From Meridianimarinicoccus marinus (GTDB lineage Bacteria; Pseudomonadota; Alphaproteobacteria; Rhodobacterales; Rhodobacteraceae): 64,000 bases of DNA. Made by a program: the position numbers and the translations under genes. The stretch spans positions 38,942 to 102,941 of the forward strand of contig NZ_JBFBVU010000014.1 of the NCBI RefSeq assembly GCF_040689105.1. The letters run 5' to 3'. Below the pieces are notes generated by a model. It had not been told where the DNA came from. It saw only the letters and a list, made by a program, of their open reading frames with translations, and ran no database searches. Numbering within the stretch: the stretch's first letter is position 1; each line of letters opens with the position of its first letter. This document shows positions 49,853 to 62,216 of the stretch, piece by piece.

Positions 49853-51505
49853 ATGACATCTGCGAGAAACATTTCAGACTCTGCGCCAAGGACACGGCAG
49901 CGCCGGCGACTTGGGGCCTTGTCCGCCAGTCTGTGCACCGCCCTGTTTGTGTCACTTCCCGGCACGGCGCGGGCTGATGCAGACCTGCCAAGGATCGCCC
50001 TGCCAGACCCGATGCCCGCCCCTCCGCTGACCATGCTTCTGCCCGTGCCCGAGACGCGGATCGAGGCGGCGATTGCTGCGCTGGATGAACTTGGCCAGTC
50101 CATCCTCGACCGCTCCGACGTGCCCGGTCTGGCCGTCGCGGTGGTCCACGACGGCCAGACGGTCTATGCGCGCGGTTTCGGCCTGCGGGCGGTGGGCGAT
50201 TTGGCGCCGGTGGATGCGGACACCGTGTTCCTGCTGGCGTCGGTATCGAAACCCGTCGGCGCCACCGTGGTGGCCGCCCAGGTCGCGGCGGGCCGGGTGA
50301 CCTGGGACGATCCGGTGCGCAGCCATCTGCCGTGGTTCGATCTGGGCGATCCGTGGATCAGCGCGCATGTCACCATCGGCGATCTCTATGCGCACCGCTC
50401 CGGCCTGCTGGATCACGCGGGCGACGATCTGGAGGATCTCGGCTTTGACCGCCGCGAGGTGCTGGACCGGCTTGCGTTGCTGCCCAAGGGGCGGTTCCGG
50501 TTGGACTATGCCTACACCAACTTCGGCCTCACCGCCGCTGCCGAAGCTGTGGCAGTCGCCGCGGGAACGGATTGGGCCAGTCTCTCCGAACAGGCGATCT
50601 ATCGCCCGCTGGGCATGACCGCCACCAGTTCGCGCCACGCCGATTTCATGGCGCGCGACAATCGCGCCTCCAGCCATGTACCGAACGGCGGCACTTATGT
50701 GATTGCCGATCGGCGCCAGCCCGACGCGCAAAGCCCGGCGGGCGGGGTCAGTTCCAGCGTTCACGACATGGCGCGCTGGCTGGCGATGGTGCTGGGCAAT
50801 GGCACGCTGGATGGCACCCCGGTGATCGCGCCCGAGGCCCTGCGCCCGGCGCTGTCGCCGCAAATGATCCCGGGCCTTCCGATGCAGGTCTCGGCCCGCA
50901 GCGGCGCCTATGGCTATGGGTTCAATGTCGGGGTCCGGCCATCGGGGCGGGTCGAGCTGAGCCATTCCGGCGCCTTCGCCCTTGGGGCATCGACCAGCAT
51001 CTCGATGCTTCCCGATTTGGGGCTGGGCATTGTGGTTCTGACCAACGCTCCGCCGACCGGTGCGCCCGAGGCGCTCGCAGCGGCCTTTCTGGACCGGGTG
51101 GAACTGGGCGTTGAAACCCGTGATTGGCTCGCAGGCTACAGCCGTCTGATGGTGCCGCTGTCCGCGCCGGTGGGGCGGCTTCTGGGGGCAACTCCGCCGT
51201 CCGATCCCGCTCCCGCCCACCCTGATACGGCCTATCGGGGCACCTACGACAACCCCTATTTCGGACCCGCCGAAGTGTCGGTCGGGGCCGATGGGCTGGT
51301 TCTGGCGCTTGGCCCGGACAAGCAGGGGATGGCCCTGCAGCACTGGGACGGCGACAGCTTTGTGGTCTTTCCCGAAACAGAGAACCAGCCGGCGGGATCG
51401 ATCTCGCAGGTGACGTTCCAGATTGATGCCACGGGCGCGGCGGCGAGCCTGTGGGTCGAGCATCTGGACGGCGACGGGCTGGGCGCGTTTCTGCGGCAGG
51501 ACTAG
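49853..51505 (+). CDS. Exported serine hydrolase (class C beta-lactamase / penicillin-binding-protein fold)
   Basis: 550 residues. A basic N-terminus (TRQRRRLGALSASL) and hydrophobic stretch ending AR-ADA form a signal peptide. The catalytic SxxK is SVSK near residue 133, YxN is YTN near 221 and the third motif HSG near 372. A C-terminal beta domain (about 430-550) follows. Family members are D-peptidases, esterases or lactamases; a resistance role cannot be inferred. Separate from the upstream operon by 267 bases, so probably its own transcript. Confidence 0.88.
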   Translation: MTSARNISDSAPRTRQRRRLGALSASLCTALFVSLPGTARADADLPRIALPDPMPAPPLTMLLPVPETRIEAAIAALDELGQSILDRSDVPGLAVAVVHDGQTVYARGFGLRAVGDLAPVDADTVFLLASVSKPVGATVVAAQVAAGRVTWDDPVRSHLPWFDLGDPWISAHVTIGDLYAHRSGLLDHAGDDLEDLGFDRREVLDRLALLPKGRFRLDYAYTNFGLTAAAEAVAVAAGTDWASLSEQAIYRPLGMTATSSRHADFMARDNRASSHVPNGGTYVIADRRQPDAQSPAGGVSSSVHDMARWLAMVLGNGTLDGTPVIAPEALRPALSPQMIPGLPMQVSARSGAYGYGFNVGVRPSGRVELSHSGAFALGASTSISMLPDLGLGIVVLTNAPPTGAPEALAAAFLDRVELGVETRDWLAGYSRLMVPLSAPVGRLLGATPPSDPAPAHPDTAYRGTYDNPYFGPAEVSVGADGLVLALGPDKQGMALQHWDGDSFVVFPETENQPAGSISQVTFQIDATGAAASLWVEHLDGDGLGAFLRQD

Positions 51506-51530
51506 CGCCGCCGAATGCCGGCCGGGGATC

Positions 51531-52679
51531 TCAGCCTTGCGCCGCTTGGGCCAGGATCTCGGTGATGTCCTGCGCCGAAAGCGGCACCGGGTTGCCCTTG
51601 GTCGAGGAGGCCGTCAGCGCCTGTTCCGCAACCGCATCGAAATCCGCCTCGGGGACGTGCAGCTGCGCCAGCGTCGGCAGCTGCTGCGCCCCCACGAAGG
51701 CCTGCAAAGCTGCCAAGCCCTGGCTCCGGTCCGCGCCGAGTCCGTCCGCGAGCCAGGCATCAACGGCTTCGAACCGCTGCATCGGCAGGTTCAACTGCCC
51801 GGCCTTGCGCGCGTTCACACGCAGGGCTGCGGCCAGCAAACGGCCGCAGATGGCGCCATGCGCTCCGCCCCGCCCGCCGATGACCGAGGCCAGACCATGC
51901 ACCACGCCCAGACCCGCATTGGCCAGTGCAAGACCGCTGAGATGACTGGCCCGCGCCATGGTGTCCCGTGCCGAGGGGTCTTCTGCCTCAGCCAGATGGC
52001 GCAGGGCCCGGATCGCGTCGGGAATGGTGGCGCTGCACAGGGCATCGGTGACCGGGTTGGCGCGGATGCACAGGTAGCTTTCGATCAGTTGCGTGACCGC
52101 ATCCAGACCGGTGGCCATGGTCAGGGCCGGGGGCGCGTCGTCCGTCAACGCCGGATCGACAATGGCCAGATCGGGCAACAGGCGCGGGTCGCGCAGGCTG
52201 ATCTTCATCTGCCGGTCCGGTACGCCGATGACCGCGTTGCGCGTGGCCTCGGCCCCGGTGCCGGCGGTGGTGGGCAGCGCGACGAAGGGCAGGGGATCGG
52301 CAAGGCGGCACGGTGTGGCTGTGCCCAGTTCCAGATAATCCGCCGGATCCCCGTCGCTGGGACACAGGCCCGAGATGGCTTTGCCCAGGTCGATGACCGC
52401 GCCGCCGCCGACTGCCAGGATGCAATCCGCACGGAAGTCCCGCGCCCTTTCGACCCCTTGCCGCACCTCGCTCAGGCTCGGCTCGCCCCGTGACAACAGG
52501 CTTTCGACAGCGACCCCGGCGGTGGCGAGGGCCGTTTCCAGCCCGGCCACCCAGGCCACGGATCGACCGCGCACCAGAAGCACACGGCTCCCCAACGCGC
52601 CGACTTCGGCAACCGTCTGGTTCCGGCAGCCTCTACCAAAGATCGTCCGGGCCGGGGCGGTGAGCGCAAAGGCGACCAA
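51531..52679 (-). CDS. Iron-containing alcohol dehydrogenase (maleylacetate reductase-like)
   Basis: 382 residues. The NAD-binding motif AVGGGAVIDLGKA is near residue 92, followed by LPTTAGTGAEAT near 138. Metal ligands are likely Asp in TGLDAVTQL near 193 and His in VVHGLAS and GGAHGAICG near 255 and 270. It may oxidise glycerol or a similar alcohol or reduce an aldehyde. The only usable start is a TTG at 52679, two codons after the glpK stop and in the same frame, with no ribosome site, so translation depends on termination at glpK. This link to the glycerol operon suggests a part in glycerol or 1,3-diol metabolism, not proven. Confidence 0.84.
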   Translation of the reverse strand: MVAFALTAPARTIFGRGCRNQTVAEVGALGSRVLLVRGRSVAWVAGLETALATAGVAVESLLSRGEPSLSEVRQGVERARDFRADCILAVGGGAVIDLGKAISGLCPSDGDPADYLELGTATPCRLADPLPFVALPTTAGTGAEATRNAVIGVPDRQMKISLRDPRLLPDLAIVDPALTDDAPPALTMATGLDAVTQLIESYLCIRANPVTDALCSATIPDAIRALRHLAEAEDPSARDTMARASHLSGLALANAGLGVVHGLASVIGGRGGAHGAICGRLLAAALRVNARKAGQLNLPMQRFEAVDAWLADGLGADRSQGLAALQAFVGAQQLPTLAQLHVPEADFDAVAEQALTASSTKGNPVPLSAQDITEILAQAAQG

Positions 52680-52682
52680 GGC

Positions 52683-54167
<1,485 letters not shown>

Positions 54168-54231
54168 GACCGCCTCTCCTCAAAGGGTCTTCGGGGCGCG
54201 TTGGCGGCGCCTCCGGGTCTTGAAAGCAGAT

Positions 54232-54257
54232 GGCCGAGGCCCCGAAAGGCCCCGGCC
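54232..54257 (-). terminator. Intra-operon hairpin between glpV and glpK
   Basis: GGCCGAGGCC (54232-54241) and GGCCCCGGCC (54248-54257) pair around CCGAAA; the one mismatch is a G-U pair in the leftward mRNA. It starts 10 bases after the glpV stop. Confidence 0.6.
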
Positions 54258-54266
54258 GGGGGGAGG

Positions 54267-55976
<1,710 letters not shown>

Positions 55977-56058
55977 GTGAGTCCTCCCGTTTGAACCATA
56001 GTTGAGGATGTCTTATGCGCAGCCGGGTCTCCTCCTTCCCCGGCCACGGGGCCTGTCC

Positions 56059-56331
56059 CTACACCCAGCGGAACACCGCGGCAGCGTAGATCAGGCAGAC
56101 GATCAGGGCGTATGGTTGATGCGCCCCGACGATCCCGAGCCAGGCCAGATTGATGAAGGCCGAGCCCAGAAGAGTGATGAAGAGCCGGTCGCCCCGCGTG
56201 GTTTCGATCCGCAGAATGCCCGTCCGGGGCGATTCCGGGAACTTGATTGCAAGCACCGTAAAGGTCACCAGCAATGATGCAATAACCATGAAGAAGATCG
56301 CGGTCGGCCAGGTCCATGCCATCCATGCCAT
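56059..56331 (-). CDS. glpU: Small membrane protein of the glycerol ABC transporter locus (DUF2160)
   Basis: 90 residues with three hydrophobic helices (WPTAIFFMVIASLLVTFTVLAI, LFITLLGSAFINLAWLGIV, YALIVCLIYAAAVFRWV). GlpU-type proteins always sit between the second permease and the binding protein in this operon; their precise role is not settled. ATG 56331 follows GGGAGG by 7 bases, which is preferred to the start 23 codons upstream that overlaps the permease gene. Confidence 0.88.
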   Translation of the reverse strand: MAWMAWTWPTAIFFMVIASLLVTFTVLAIKFPESPRTGILRIETTRGDRLFITLLGSAFINLAWLGIVGAHQPYALIVCLIYAAAVFRWV

Positions 56332-56353
56332 TGTGAATCCTCCCTTTTCTGTC

Positions 56354-57205
56354 TTACACGCGCCCCAGGGCAAAGCCCTTGGCGATGTAGTTGCGGACAA
56401 ACCAGATCACCAGCGCGCCGGGAACGATGGTCAGCACACCGGCGGCGGCCAGCACGCCCCAGTCGATACCGGCGGCGCCCTGCGTTCGGGTCATGATGGC
56501 AGCGATGGGTTTGGCATCCACGGTGGTCAGCGTGCGGCTGAGCAGCAGTTCCACCCATGAAAACATGAAGCAGAAGAAGGCCGCGACCCCGATGCCCGAT
56601 GCGATCAGCGGCATGAAGATCTTCACGAAGAACCGCCCGAAGCTGTAGCCGTCGATATAGGCGGTCTCGTCGATCTCTTTCGGGACACCGCGCATGAAGC
56701 CTTCCAGGATCCAGACCGCCAGTGGCACGTTGAACAGGCAATGCGCCAGCGCCACCGCGATATGCGTGTCAAACAGCCCGACCGAGCTGTAAAGCTGGAA
56801 GAAGGGCAGGGCAAAGACCGCCGGCGGCGCCATCCGGTTGGTCAGCAGCCAGAAGAACAGATGCTTGTCGCCCATGAAGGAATAGCGGCTGAAGGCATAG
56901 GCCGCGGGCAGGGCCACCGCCAGGCTGATGACGGTGTTCATCACCACATAGATCAGCGAGTTCACATAGCCCATGTACCACGCCGGATCGGTCAGGATGG
57001 TGGCGTAATTGGCAAAGGTCAGGTTGCGCGGGAACAGGGTGAACTCGTTCAGGATCTCGGTGTTGGTCTTCAGGCTCATGTTCAGCAGCCAGTAGATCGG
57101 CAGCATCAGGAACAGCAGGTACAGACCCATCACCACGGCGCGGCTGTTGACCTTGGGCAGCGCCAGGCGGCGGGGCTTCGATTGGTTGACGGTCATGTCG
57201 GCCAT
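56354..57205 (-). CDS. glpQ: Glycerol ABC transporter permease GlpQ
   Basis: 283 residues, six helices, with the carbohydrate-uptake permease EAA loop EGFMRGVPKEIDETAYIDGYS in pieces near residue 180. It pairs with GlpP. The symbol follows the rhizobial glpDSTPQUVK naming and is unrelated to E. coli glpQ (a phosphodiesterase). Only three bases separate it from glpP. Confidence 0.93.
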   Translation of the reverse strand: MADMTVNQSKPRRLALPKVNSRAVVMGLYLLFLMLPIYWLLNMSLKTNTEILNEFTLFPRNLTFANYATILTDPAWYMGYVNSLIYVVMNTVISLAVALPAAYAFSRYSFMGDKHLFFWLLTNRMAPPAVFALPFFQLYSSVGLFDTHIAVALAHCLFNVPLAVWILEGFMRGVPKEIDETAYIDGYSFGRFFVKIFMPLIASGIGVAAFFCFMFSWVELLLSRTLTTVDAKPIAAIMTRTQGAAGIDWGVLAAAGVLTIVPGALVIWFVRNYIAKGFALGRV

Positions 57206-57208
57206 GCC

Positions 57209-58078
57209 TCAGCCCTCCCGTTTTTCAAGGTTGGTCATGACGGTGTAGAACACCCAGCTGACCAGAAGGATCACAAGGAAATACATCAGCGAGAACGCCG
57301 CCGCGGGTCCAAGGTCGAACTGTCCCAGCGCCATCTTCACAAGGTCGATCGACAGCAGGGTCGTGGCGTTGCCGGGGCCACCGCCGGTGACGACGAAGGG
57401 TTCGGTGTAGATCATGAAGCTGTCCATGAACCGCAGCAGAATCGCGATCATCAGAACGCCGGTGATCTTGGGCAGCTCGATGAAGCGGAACACCTTCCAG
57501 CGCGAGGCCTGGTCGATCTTGGCCGCCTGGTAATAGGCATCCGGGATCGACTTCAGCCCGGCATAGGCCAGCAGCGCCACCAGCGAGGTCCAGTGCCACA
57601 CATCCATGACCACCACGGTGATCCAGGCCGCGAGCGTGTCCTGCGTGTAGTTGTAGTTGATGCCCAGTGCATCCAGCGTGTAGCCCAGAAGGCCGATGTC
57701 GACGCGTCCGAAAATCTGCCAGATGGTGCCCACCACGTTCCACGGGATCAGCAGGGGCAGGGACATCATGACCAGGCAGAAGCTGGCCCAGAATCCCGAT
57801 TTCGGCATGTTGAGCGCCACGAAGACGCCCAGCGGAACCTCGATCGCCAGAATGATCGCCGAGAACATCAGCTGACGCCCCAGCGCGTCCCACATGCGTT
57901 CGGAGTCCAGCATCTCCTCGAACCACTCAAGACCGGCCCAGAAGAACTGGTTGTTGCCGAAAGTGTCCTGCACGGAATAGTTGACCACGGTCATCAGCGG
58001 GATCACCGCCGAGAAGGCCACCAGCAGCAGCACCGGCAGAACCAGAAACCATGCCTTTTGGTTGACTGTCTTTTCCAT
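57209..58078 (-). CDS. glpP: Glycerol ABC transporter permease GlpP
   Basis: 289 residues with six helices and a typical MalF-like loop GLKSIPDAYYQAAKIDQASRWKVFRF in pieces near residue 185. ATG 58078 has a GGAGGGGG run upstream; a longer open frame overlaps the spacer after glpT. With GlpQ it forms the transmembrane channel for glycerol. Confidence 0.93.
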   Translation of the reverse strand: MEKTVNQKAWFLVLPVLLLVAFSAVIPLMTVVNYSVQDTFGNNQFFWAGLEWFEEMLDSERMWDALGRQLMFSAIILAIEVPLGVFVALNMPKSGFWASFCLVMMSLPLLIPWNVVGTIWQIFGRVDIGLLGYTLDALGINYNYTQDTLAAWITVVVMDVWHWTSLVALLAYAGLKSIPDAYYQAAKIDQASRWKVFRFIELPKITGVLMIAILLRFMDSFMIYTEPFVVTGGGPGNATTLLSIDLVKMALGQFDLGPAAAFSLMYFLVILLVSWVFYTVMTNLEKREG

Positions 58079-58172
58079 TAGCTCGCCCCCTCCTCGGACG
58101 ATTGCGCCGCATGGCGCGCTGTCACAGCAGATGCCCGGCCAAAGCCGCGACCCGGATTGCCGCGCGGCGGCG

Positions 58173-59249
58173 TCATCCGGCCTCTCCCTGCACGCGCCAG
58201 TCGTTGGCGTAGACGTTGACATGGGCCGCATCGAAGCTGACGCGGTTCATGTCGGCGCTGACGTGTTCGTCCTCGCCGGCGATGATGTTGATGTCGGTGC
58301 CGAAGAACTCGGCCCGGATGATCTTGTGGCGGCCCACGTCCTCGACCCGGCGCACCTTGACCGGCAGGCCCTCGGTCTGCGACAGCCGCGCGAACTCGGG
58401 GCGCACGCCGATCTCGACCTTGCCCGACAATGGCTTGTAACCCTGCGCCAGATCCACATGGGCGCCGTTCAGATGGGCCTTGTTGCCGTCGATCCGCACC
58501 GGGATCACATTCATGCCCGGCGAGCCGATGAAATAGCCCACGAAGGTGTGCTCGGGCCGTTCGAACAATTCGTCCGGCGTGCCGATCTGCACCACGCGAC
58601 CGTCGTACATCACCACCACCTTATCGGCGAAGGTCAGCGCCTCGGTCTGGTCGTGGGTCACATAGATCATCGTGTGTCCGAAATCGTGGTGCAGCTTCTT
58701 CAGCTGGGTCCGCAATTCCCACTTCATGTGCGGGTCGATGACGGTCAGCGGCTCGTCGAACAGCAGGGCGTTGACGTCCTTGCGCACCATGCCCCGGCCC
58801 AGGCTGATCTTCTGCTTGGCATCGGCGGTCAGGCCGCGCGCCTTCTTGTTCAGCATGTCCTCCATGCCGATCATGCGCGCGATTTCCTGCACGCGCTCGG
58901 CCACATAGGCCTCGTCGCGGCCCCGGTTGCGCAGCGGGAAGGCCAGGTTGTCGTGCACCGTCATGGTGTCATAGACCACCGGGAACTGGAAAACCTGCGC
59001 TATGTTGCGTTCCGCCGTGGGGGCGGCGGTCACGTCCTTGCCGTCGAACAGGATGCGCCCCTGCGACGGATGCAACAGCCCCGAAATGATGTTGAGCAGG
59101 GTAGACTTGCCGCAACCGGACGACCCCAGCAGGGCATAGGCCGCGCCGTCGTCCCAGTCGTGGTTCAACTCTTTCAGCGCGTAGTCATCCTCGCTGGTCG
59201 GGTTCGGCAGGTAGGAATGGGCGAGGTTGTCGAGTGTGATCTTGGCCAT
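58173..59249 (-). CDS. glpT: Glycerol ABC transporter ATPase GlpT
   Basis: 358 residues. Walker A GSSGCGKST is near residue 38, Walker B NALLFDEPLTVID near 158 and the switch His is present in YVTHDQTEALTFA near 188. The signature loop is LTADAKQ in place of LSGGQ, that is, degenerate. A C-terminal OB-type regulatory domain follows (about 240-358). It forms a heterodimer with GlpS, whose defects are complementary. The symbol is that of the rhizobial locus, not E. coli glycerol-3-phosphate antiporter glpT. Confidence 0.92.
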   Translation of the reverse strand: MAKITLDNLAHSYLPNPTSEDDYALKELNHDWDDGAAYALLGSSGCGKSTLLNIISGLLHPSQGRILFDGKDVTAAPTAERNIAQVFQFPVVYDTMTVHDNLAFPLRNRGRDEAYVAERVQEIARMIGMEDMLNKKARGLTADAKQKISLGRGMVRKDVNALLFDEPLTVIDPHMKWELRTQLKKLHHDFGHTMIYVTHDQTEALTFADKVVVMYDGRVVQIGTPDELFERPEHTFVGYFIGSPGMNVIPVRIDGNKAHLNGAHVDLAQGYKPLSGKVEIGVRPEFARLSQTEGLPVKVRRVEDVGRHKIIRAEFFGTDINIIAGEDEHVSADMNRVSFDAAHVNVYANDWRVQGEAG

Positions 59250-59260
59250 CTGTTTCTCCC

Positions 59261-60349
59261 TCAGGCCGCCAGCGCATAAGCGGCGGGCGCAACCAGCTTT
59301 CCATCTTCGGCGAAGATGTAGACGTGCCGCGGATCCAGCCAGACCGACAGCGCCTCGCCGATCGGCAGGTCATGGATGCCGTGCACCAGCCCGACCCAGC
59401 GGTCGCCGTGATGATCGAGGTGAATGAAGGTCTCGGAGCCGGTCAGCTCGGTGACACTGAGCGTGGTCTTGAATTCCATCGCGTCGCTGACGTGCTTGCC
59501 GATTTCCAGATGGTTGGGGCGGAACCCGGCGGTATAGCGGCCATCCGCCAGTTCGCCCAGCTTGCCGGCCGCCGGAGTGCTCTGGCCGTCGCCGAACATG
59601 ATGCGGTCGCCGGTTTTCGAGATCTGCAGGAAGTTCATCGGCGGATCGCTGAACACCCGCGCCGTGGTGGCATCCACCGGCTGGCGGTAGACGCTGGGCG
59701 TCGGCCCGAACTGGGTGACACGACCCTCCCACAGGGCGACGGTATTGCCGCCCAGCAGCAGCGCCTCTTCGGGCTCCGTGGTGGCATAGACAAAGATCGC
59801 ACCGGACGCCTCGAAGATCTTCGGAATCTCGACGCGCATCTCCTCGCGCAGCTTGTAGTCCAGGTTGGCCAGCGGTTCGTCCAGGAGCACCAGACCGGCG
59901 TTCTTGACCAGCGCGCGGGCCAGCGCGCAGCGCTGCTGCTGCCCGCCGGACAATTCCAGCGGTTTGCGGTCCAGCATCGGTGTCAGTTGCATCATCTCGG
60001 CGGTTTCACGCACCCGGCGATCCACCTCGGCGCTGTCGATCCCCAGCAATTTCATGGGCGAGGCGATGTTGTCGTAGACGCTCATCGACGGGTAGTTGAT
60101 GAACTGCTGATAGACCATGGCCACCTTGCGGTCCTGCACGCGCTGGCCGGTGACGTCCTCTCCGTTCCACAGGATCTGGCCCGCAGCGGGCGCATCCAGC
60201 CCGGCCATCAGGCGCATCAGCGAGGTCTTTCCCGACAGCGTTGGGCCGAGAAGCACGTTCATAGTGCCGTTTTCAAGCGACAGATCCGTGGGATGGACAT
60301 GGGTTTGCCCGTCCACGATCTTTGATACGCCTTTCAGTTCCAGCGTCAT
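59261..60349 (-). CDS. glpS: Glycerol ABC transporter ATPase GlpS
   Basis: 362 residues. Walker A GPTLSGKTS is near residue 31, the signature is canonical LSGGQQQR near 133, and Walker B is LVLLDEPLANLD near 153. The usual THDQ switch-His motif reads ATTEPEEA near 190, so the His is missing. A C-terminal regulatory domain is present. Good ribosome site GGAGGAGG before ATG. Acts with GlpT as the ATPase pair; see GlpT for the matching asymmetry. Confidence 0.92.
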   Translation of the reverse strand: MTLELKGVSKIVDGQTHVHPTDLSLENGTMNVLLGPTLSGKTSLMRLMAGLDAPAAGQILWNGEDVTGQRVQDRKVAMVYQQFINYPSMSVYDNIASPMKLLGIDSAEVDRRVRETAEMMQLTPMLDRKPLELSGGQQQRCALARALVKNAGLVLLDEPLANLDYKLREEMRVEIPKIFEASGAIFVYATTEPEEALLLGGNTVALWEGRVTQFGPTPSVYRQPVDATTARVFSDPPMNFLQISKTGDRIMFGDGQSTPAAGKLGELADGRYTAGFRPNHLEIGKHVSDAMEFKTTLSVTELTGSETFIHLDHHGDRWVGLVHGIHDLPIGEALSVWLDPRHVYIFAEDGKLVAPAAYALAA

Positions 60350-60362
60350 CAGGTCCTCCTCC

Positions 60363-61967
60363 TTATCCCGCGGCCGTTGTGTCGGCCGTGGCGTGGCGGC
60401 GTTCGGCCATCCAGGTGTTCAATGCAGTAATCTCGTCGCGCGTCAGACGCAGGCCCAGCTTGTTGCGGCGCCAGACCACGTCCTCGGCTGTGCAGGCAAA
60501 TTCATGCGCCATCAGCCAGGAGACCTCGGTCTCGGTCAGAGTGGCACCGAAGTCGCGGCCCAGATCGTCAGCCTGGGCTGCATTGCCCAGAATGTCACGC
60601 GCTTGTGTGCCGTAGGCGCGCACAAGGCGGCGCGCCCAGAAGCCATCCAGGAACGCAAAGTCCCGGCGCAGACCCGCGACCAGGGCGTCAAACCCGTCCA
60701 CCGGGAAGTCTCCGCCGGGCAGGGGCACGCCCGCAGTCCAGGGCTTGGCATCGCTGCCCAGGTGCTGCGCGATCTTTTCCAGGGCGCCTTCGGCCAGACG
60801 GCGATAGGTGGTGATCTTGCCGCCGAAGATGTTCAGCATCGGCACACCGCTGCTGGTATCCACCTTCAGCGTATAGTCTCGCGTCGCCGCGGTGGCGCTG
60901 CTGGCGCCGTCGTCGTACAGCGGGCGGACGCCGGAATAGGTCCAGACCACGTCGGTGTCGTCCAGGTCCTGCTTGAAGTACTGATTGGCGAACTTCAGCA
61001 GATAGCGTTGCTCCTCGGGGGTGCATTCGGGCTTGGCCGAGGGGGTCGGATGTTCGGCATCGGTGGTGCCGATCAGGGTGAAGTCGGTCTCATAAGGAAT
61101 GGCGAAGATGATCCGCCCGTCGGTGCCCTGAAAGAAATAGCATTTGCCGTGGTCAAACAGTTTGCGGGTCACGATATGACTGCCGCGCACCAGCCGCACA
61201 CCTTCGCGCGAGTTCAGCCGCACCTTGGTCTGGATGATATCGCCGACCCAGGGCCCGCCGGCATTGACCAGCATCCGGGCGAAATGAGTGTGGTCCGCGC
61301 CGGTTTCGCTATTGCGCGTTTTTATCCGCCACAGGGTGCCATCCTTTTCGGCACTGACAACCTGCGTGCGGGTCATGATGCGGGCGCCGCGCGCCTCGGC
61401 GTCGCGGGCGTTCAACACCACGAGGCGCGAGTCCTCGACCCAGCAATCGGAATATTCATATGCCGTTGTAAACCGGTCCTGTAACGGGGCGCCTTCGGGC
61501 GTGCCGGTCAGCGCCACGGTCGAGGTTCCGGGCAGGATCTTCCGGCCACCAAGATTGTCGTACATGAACAGCCCAAGCCGTATCAGCCAGGCGGGCCGGC
61601 GCCCCTTCATCCACGGCATGAAGATGCCCAGAAGCTTCGAGGTGGGCGTGTCGGATTCGAAACGCATATCTTCATGATACGGCAGAACAAATCGCATGGG
61701 CCAGCTGATGTGCGGCATGGCGCGCAACAGCACTTCGCGCTCGATCAACGCCTCGCGCACGAGACGGAATTCAAAGTATTCCAGATAGCGCAGCCCACCG
61801 TGAAACAGCTTGGTCGAGGCCGAGGATGTGGCCGAAGCCAGATCGTTCATTTCCGCCAGAGCCACCGTCAGACCGCGCCCCGCCGCATCGCGGGCAATGC
61901 CACAGCCATTGATGCCACCGCCAATGATGAACAGGTCCGTTGTCTGGTCTTCGGTCGGTTGAGTCAC
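60363..61967 (-). CDS. glpD: Glycerol-3-phosphate dehydrogenase, FAD-dependent
   Basis: 534 residues. The FAD loop LFIIGGGINGCGIARDAAGRGL is near residue 12 (written in part), followed by SSASTKLFHGGLRYLEYFEF in pieces near 45, GVRLVRGSHIV near 230 and VWTYSGVRPL near 310. It oxidises glycerol 3-phosphate to dihydroxyacetone phosphate at the membrane, feeding the quinone pool. The GTG at 61967 with GGGGGAG 6 bases upstream is the best start; upstream ATG codons fall within the operator region. First gene of the leftward glp operon. Confidence 0.94.
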   Translation of the reverse strand: MTQPTEDQTTDLFIIGGGINGCGIARDAAGRGLTVALAEMNDLASATSSASTKLFHGGLRYLEYFEFRLVREALIEREVLLRAMPHISWPMRFVLPYHEDMRFESDTPTSKLLGIFMPWMKGRRPAWLIRLGLFMYDNLGGRKILPGTSTVALTGTPEGAPLQDRFTTAYEYSDCWVEDSRLVVLNARDAEARGARIMTRTQVVSAEKDGTLWRIKTRNSETGADHTHFARMLVNAGGPWVGDIIQTKVRLNSREGVRLVRGSHIVTRKLFDHGKCYFFQGTDGRIIFAIPYETDFTLIGTTDAEHPTPSAKPECTPEEQRYLLKFANQYFKQDLDDTDVVWTYSGVRPLYDDGASSATAATRDYTLKVDTSSGVPMLNIFGGKITTYRRLAEGALEKIAQHLGSDAKPWTAGVPLPGGDFPVDGFDALVAGLRRDFAFLDGFWARRLVRAYGTQARDILGNAAQADDLGRDFGATLTETEVSWLMAHEFACTAEDVVWRRNKLGLRLTRDEITALNTWMAERRHATADTTAAG

Positions 61968-62036
61968 GCGAATCTCCCCCTTGCGCGTCTTCGAAGGCGT
62001 TATCGCAAACGATGACACTTCGAGCAAGAACATTGT

Positions 62037-62054
62037 TCGTTTTTGATCGTTTTT
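62037..62054. promoter_or_regulatory. Probable GlpR boxes between glpD and glpR
   Basis: TCGTTTTT occurs at 62037-62044 and 62047-62054, exactly 10 bases apart, a phased direct repeat like those bound by DeoR-family regulators. More TTTTCG/CGAAAA elements lie at 62117-62122 and 62142-62148. They cover the divergent promoter region. Confidence 0.5.
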
Positions 62055-62216
62055 CGGGGCTAAACGGAAAATACTCGGCTGATCTCCCCAAATTGTACCA
62101 CAAAACACAACAAAATCGAAAATCTATCTGCCATTGGTTGCTTTTTCGCGTGCAGTGCTCCCTGATGAGAGGCAGCCACCAGATATGCGAACACCTTTCA
62201 GGACCACGCCAGACCC

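Noticed and set aside
49853..51505. Serine hydrolase as an antibiotic-resistance beta-lactamase
   Set aside because: The fold and SxxK/YxN/HxG motifs are shared with peptidases and esterases; the extra C-terminal domain and catabolic context do not support a resistance call.
54168..54231. Possible small gene between glpK and glpV
   Set aside because: Too short, no ribosome site; the gap holds the glpV hairpin and the glpK ribosome site.
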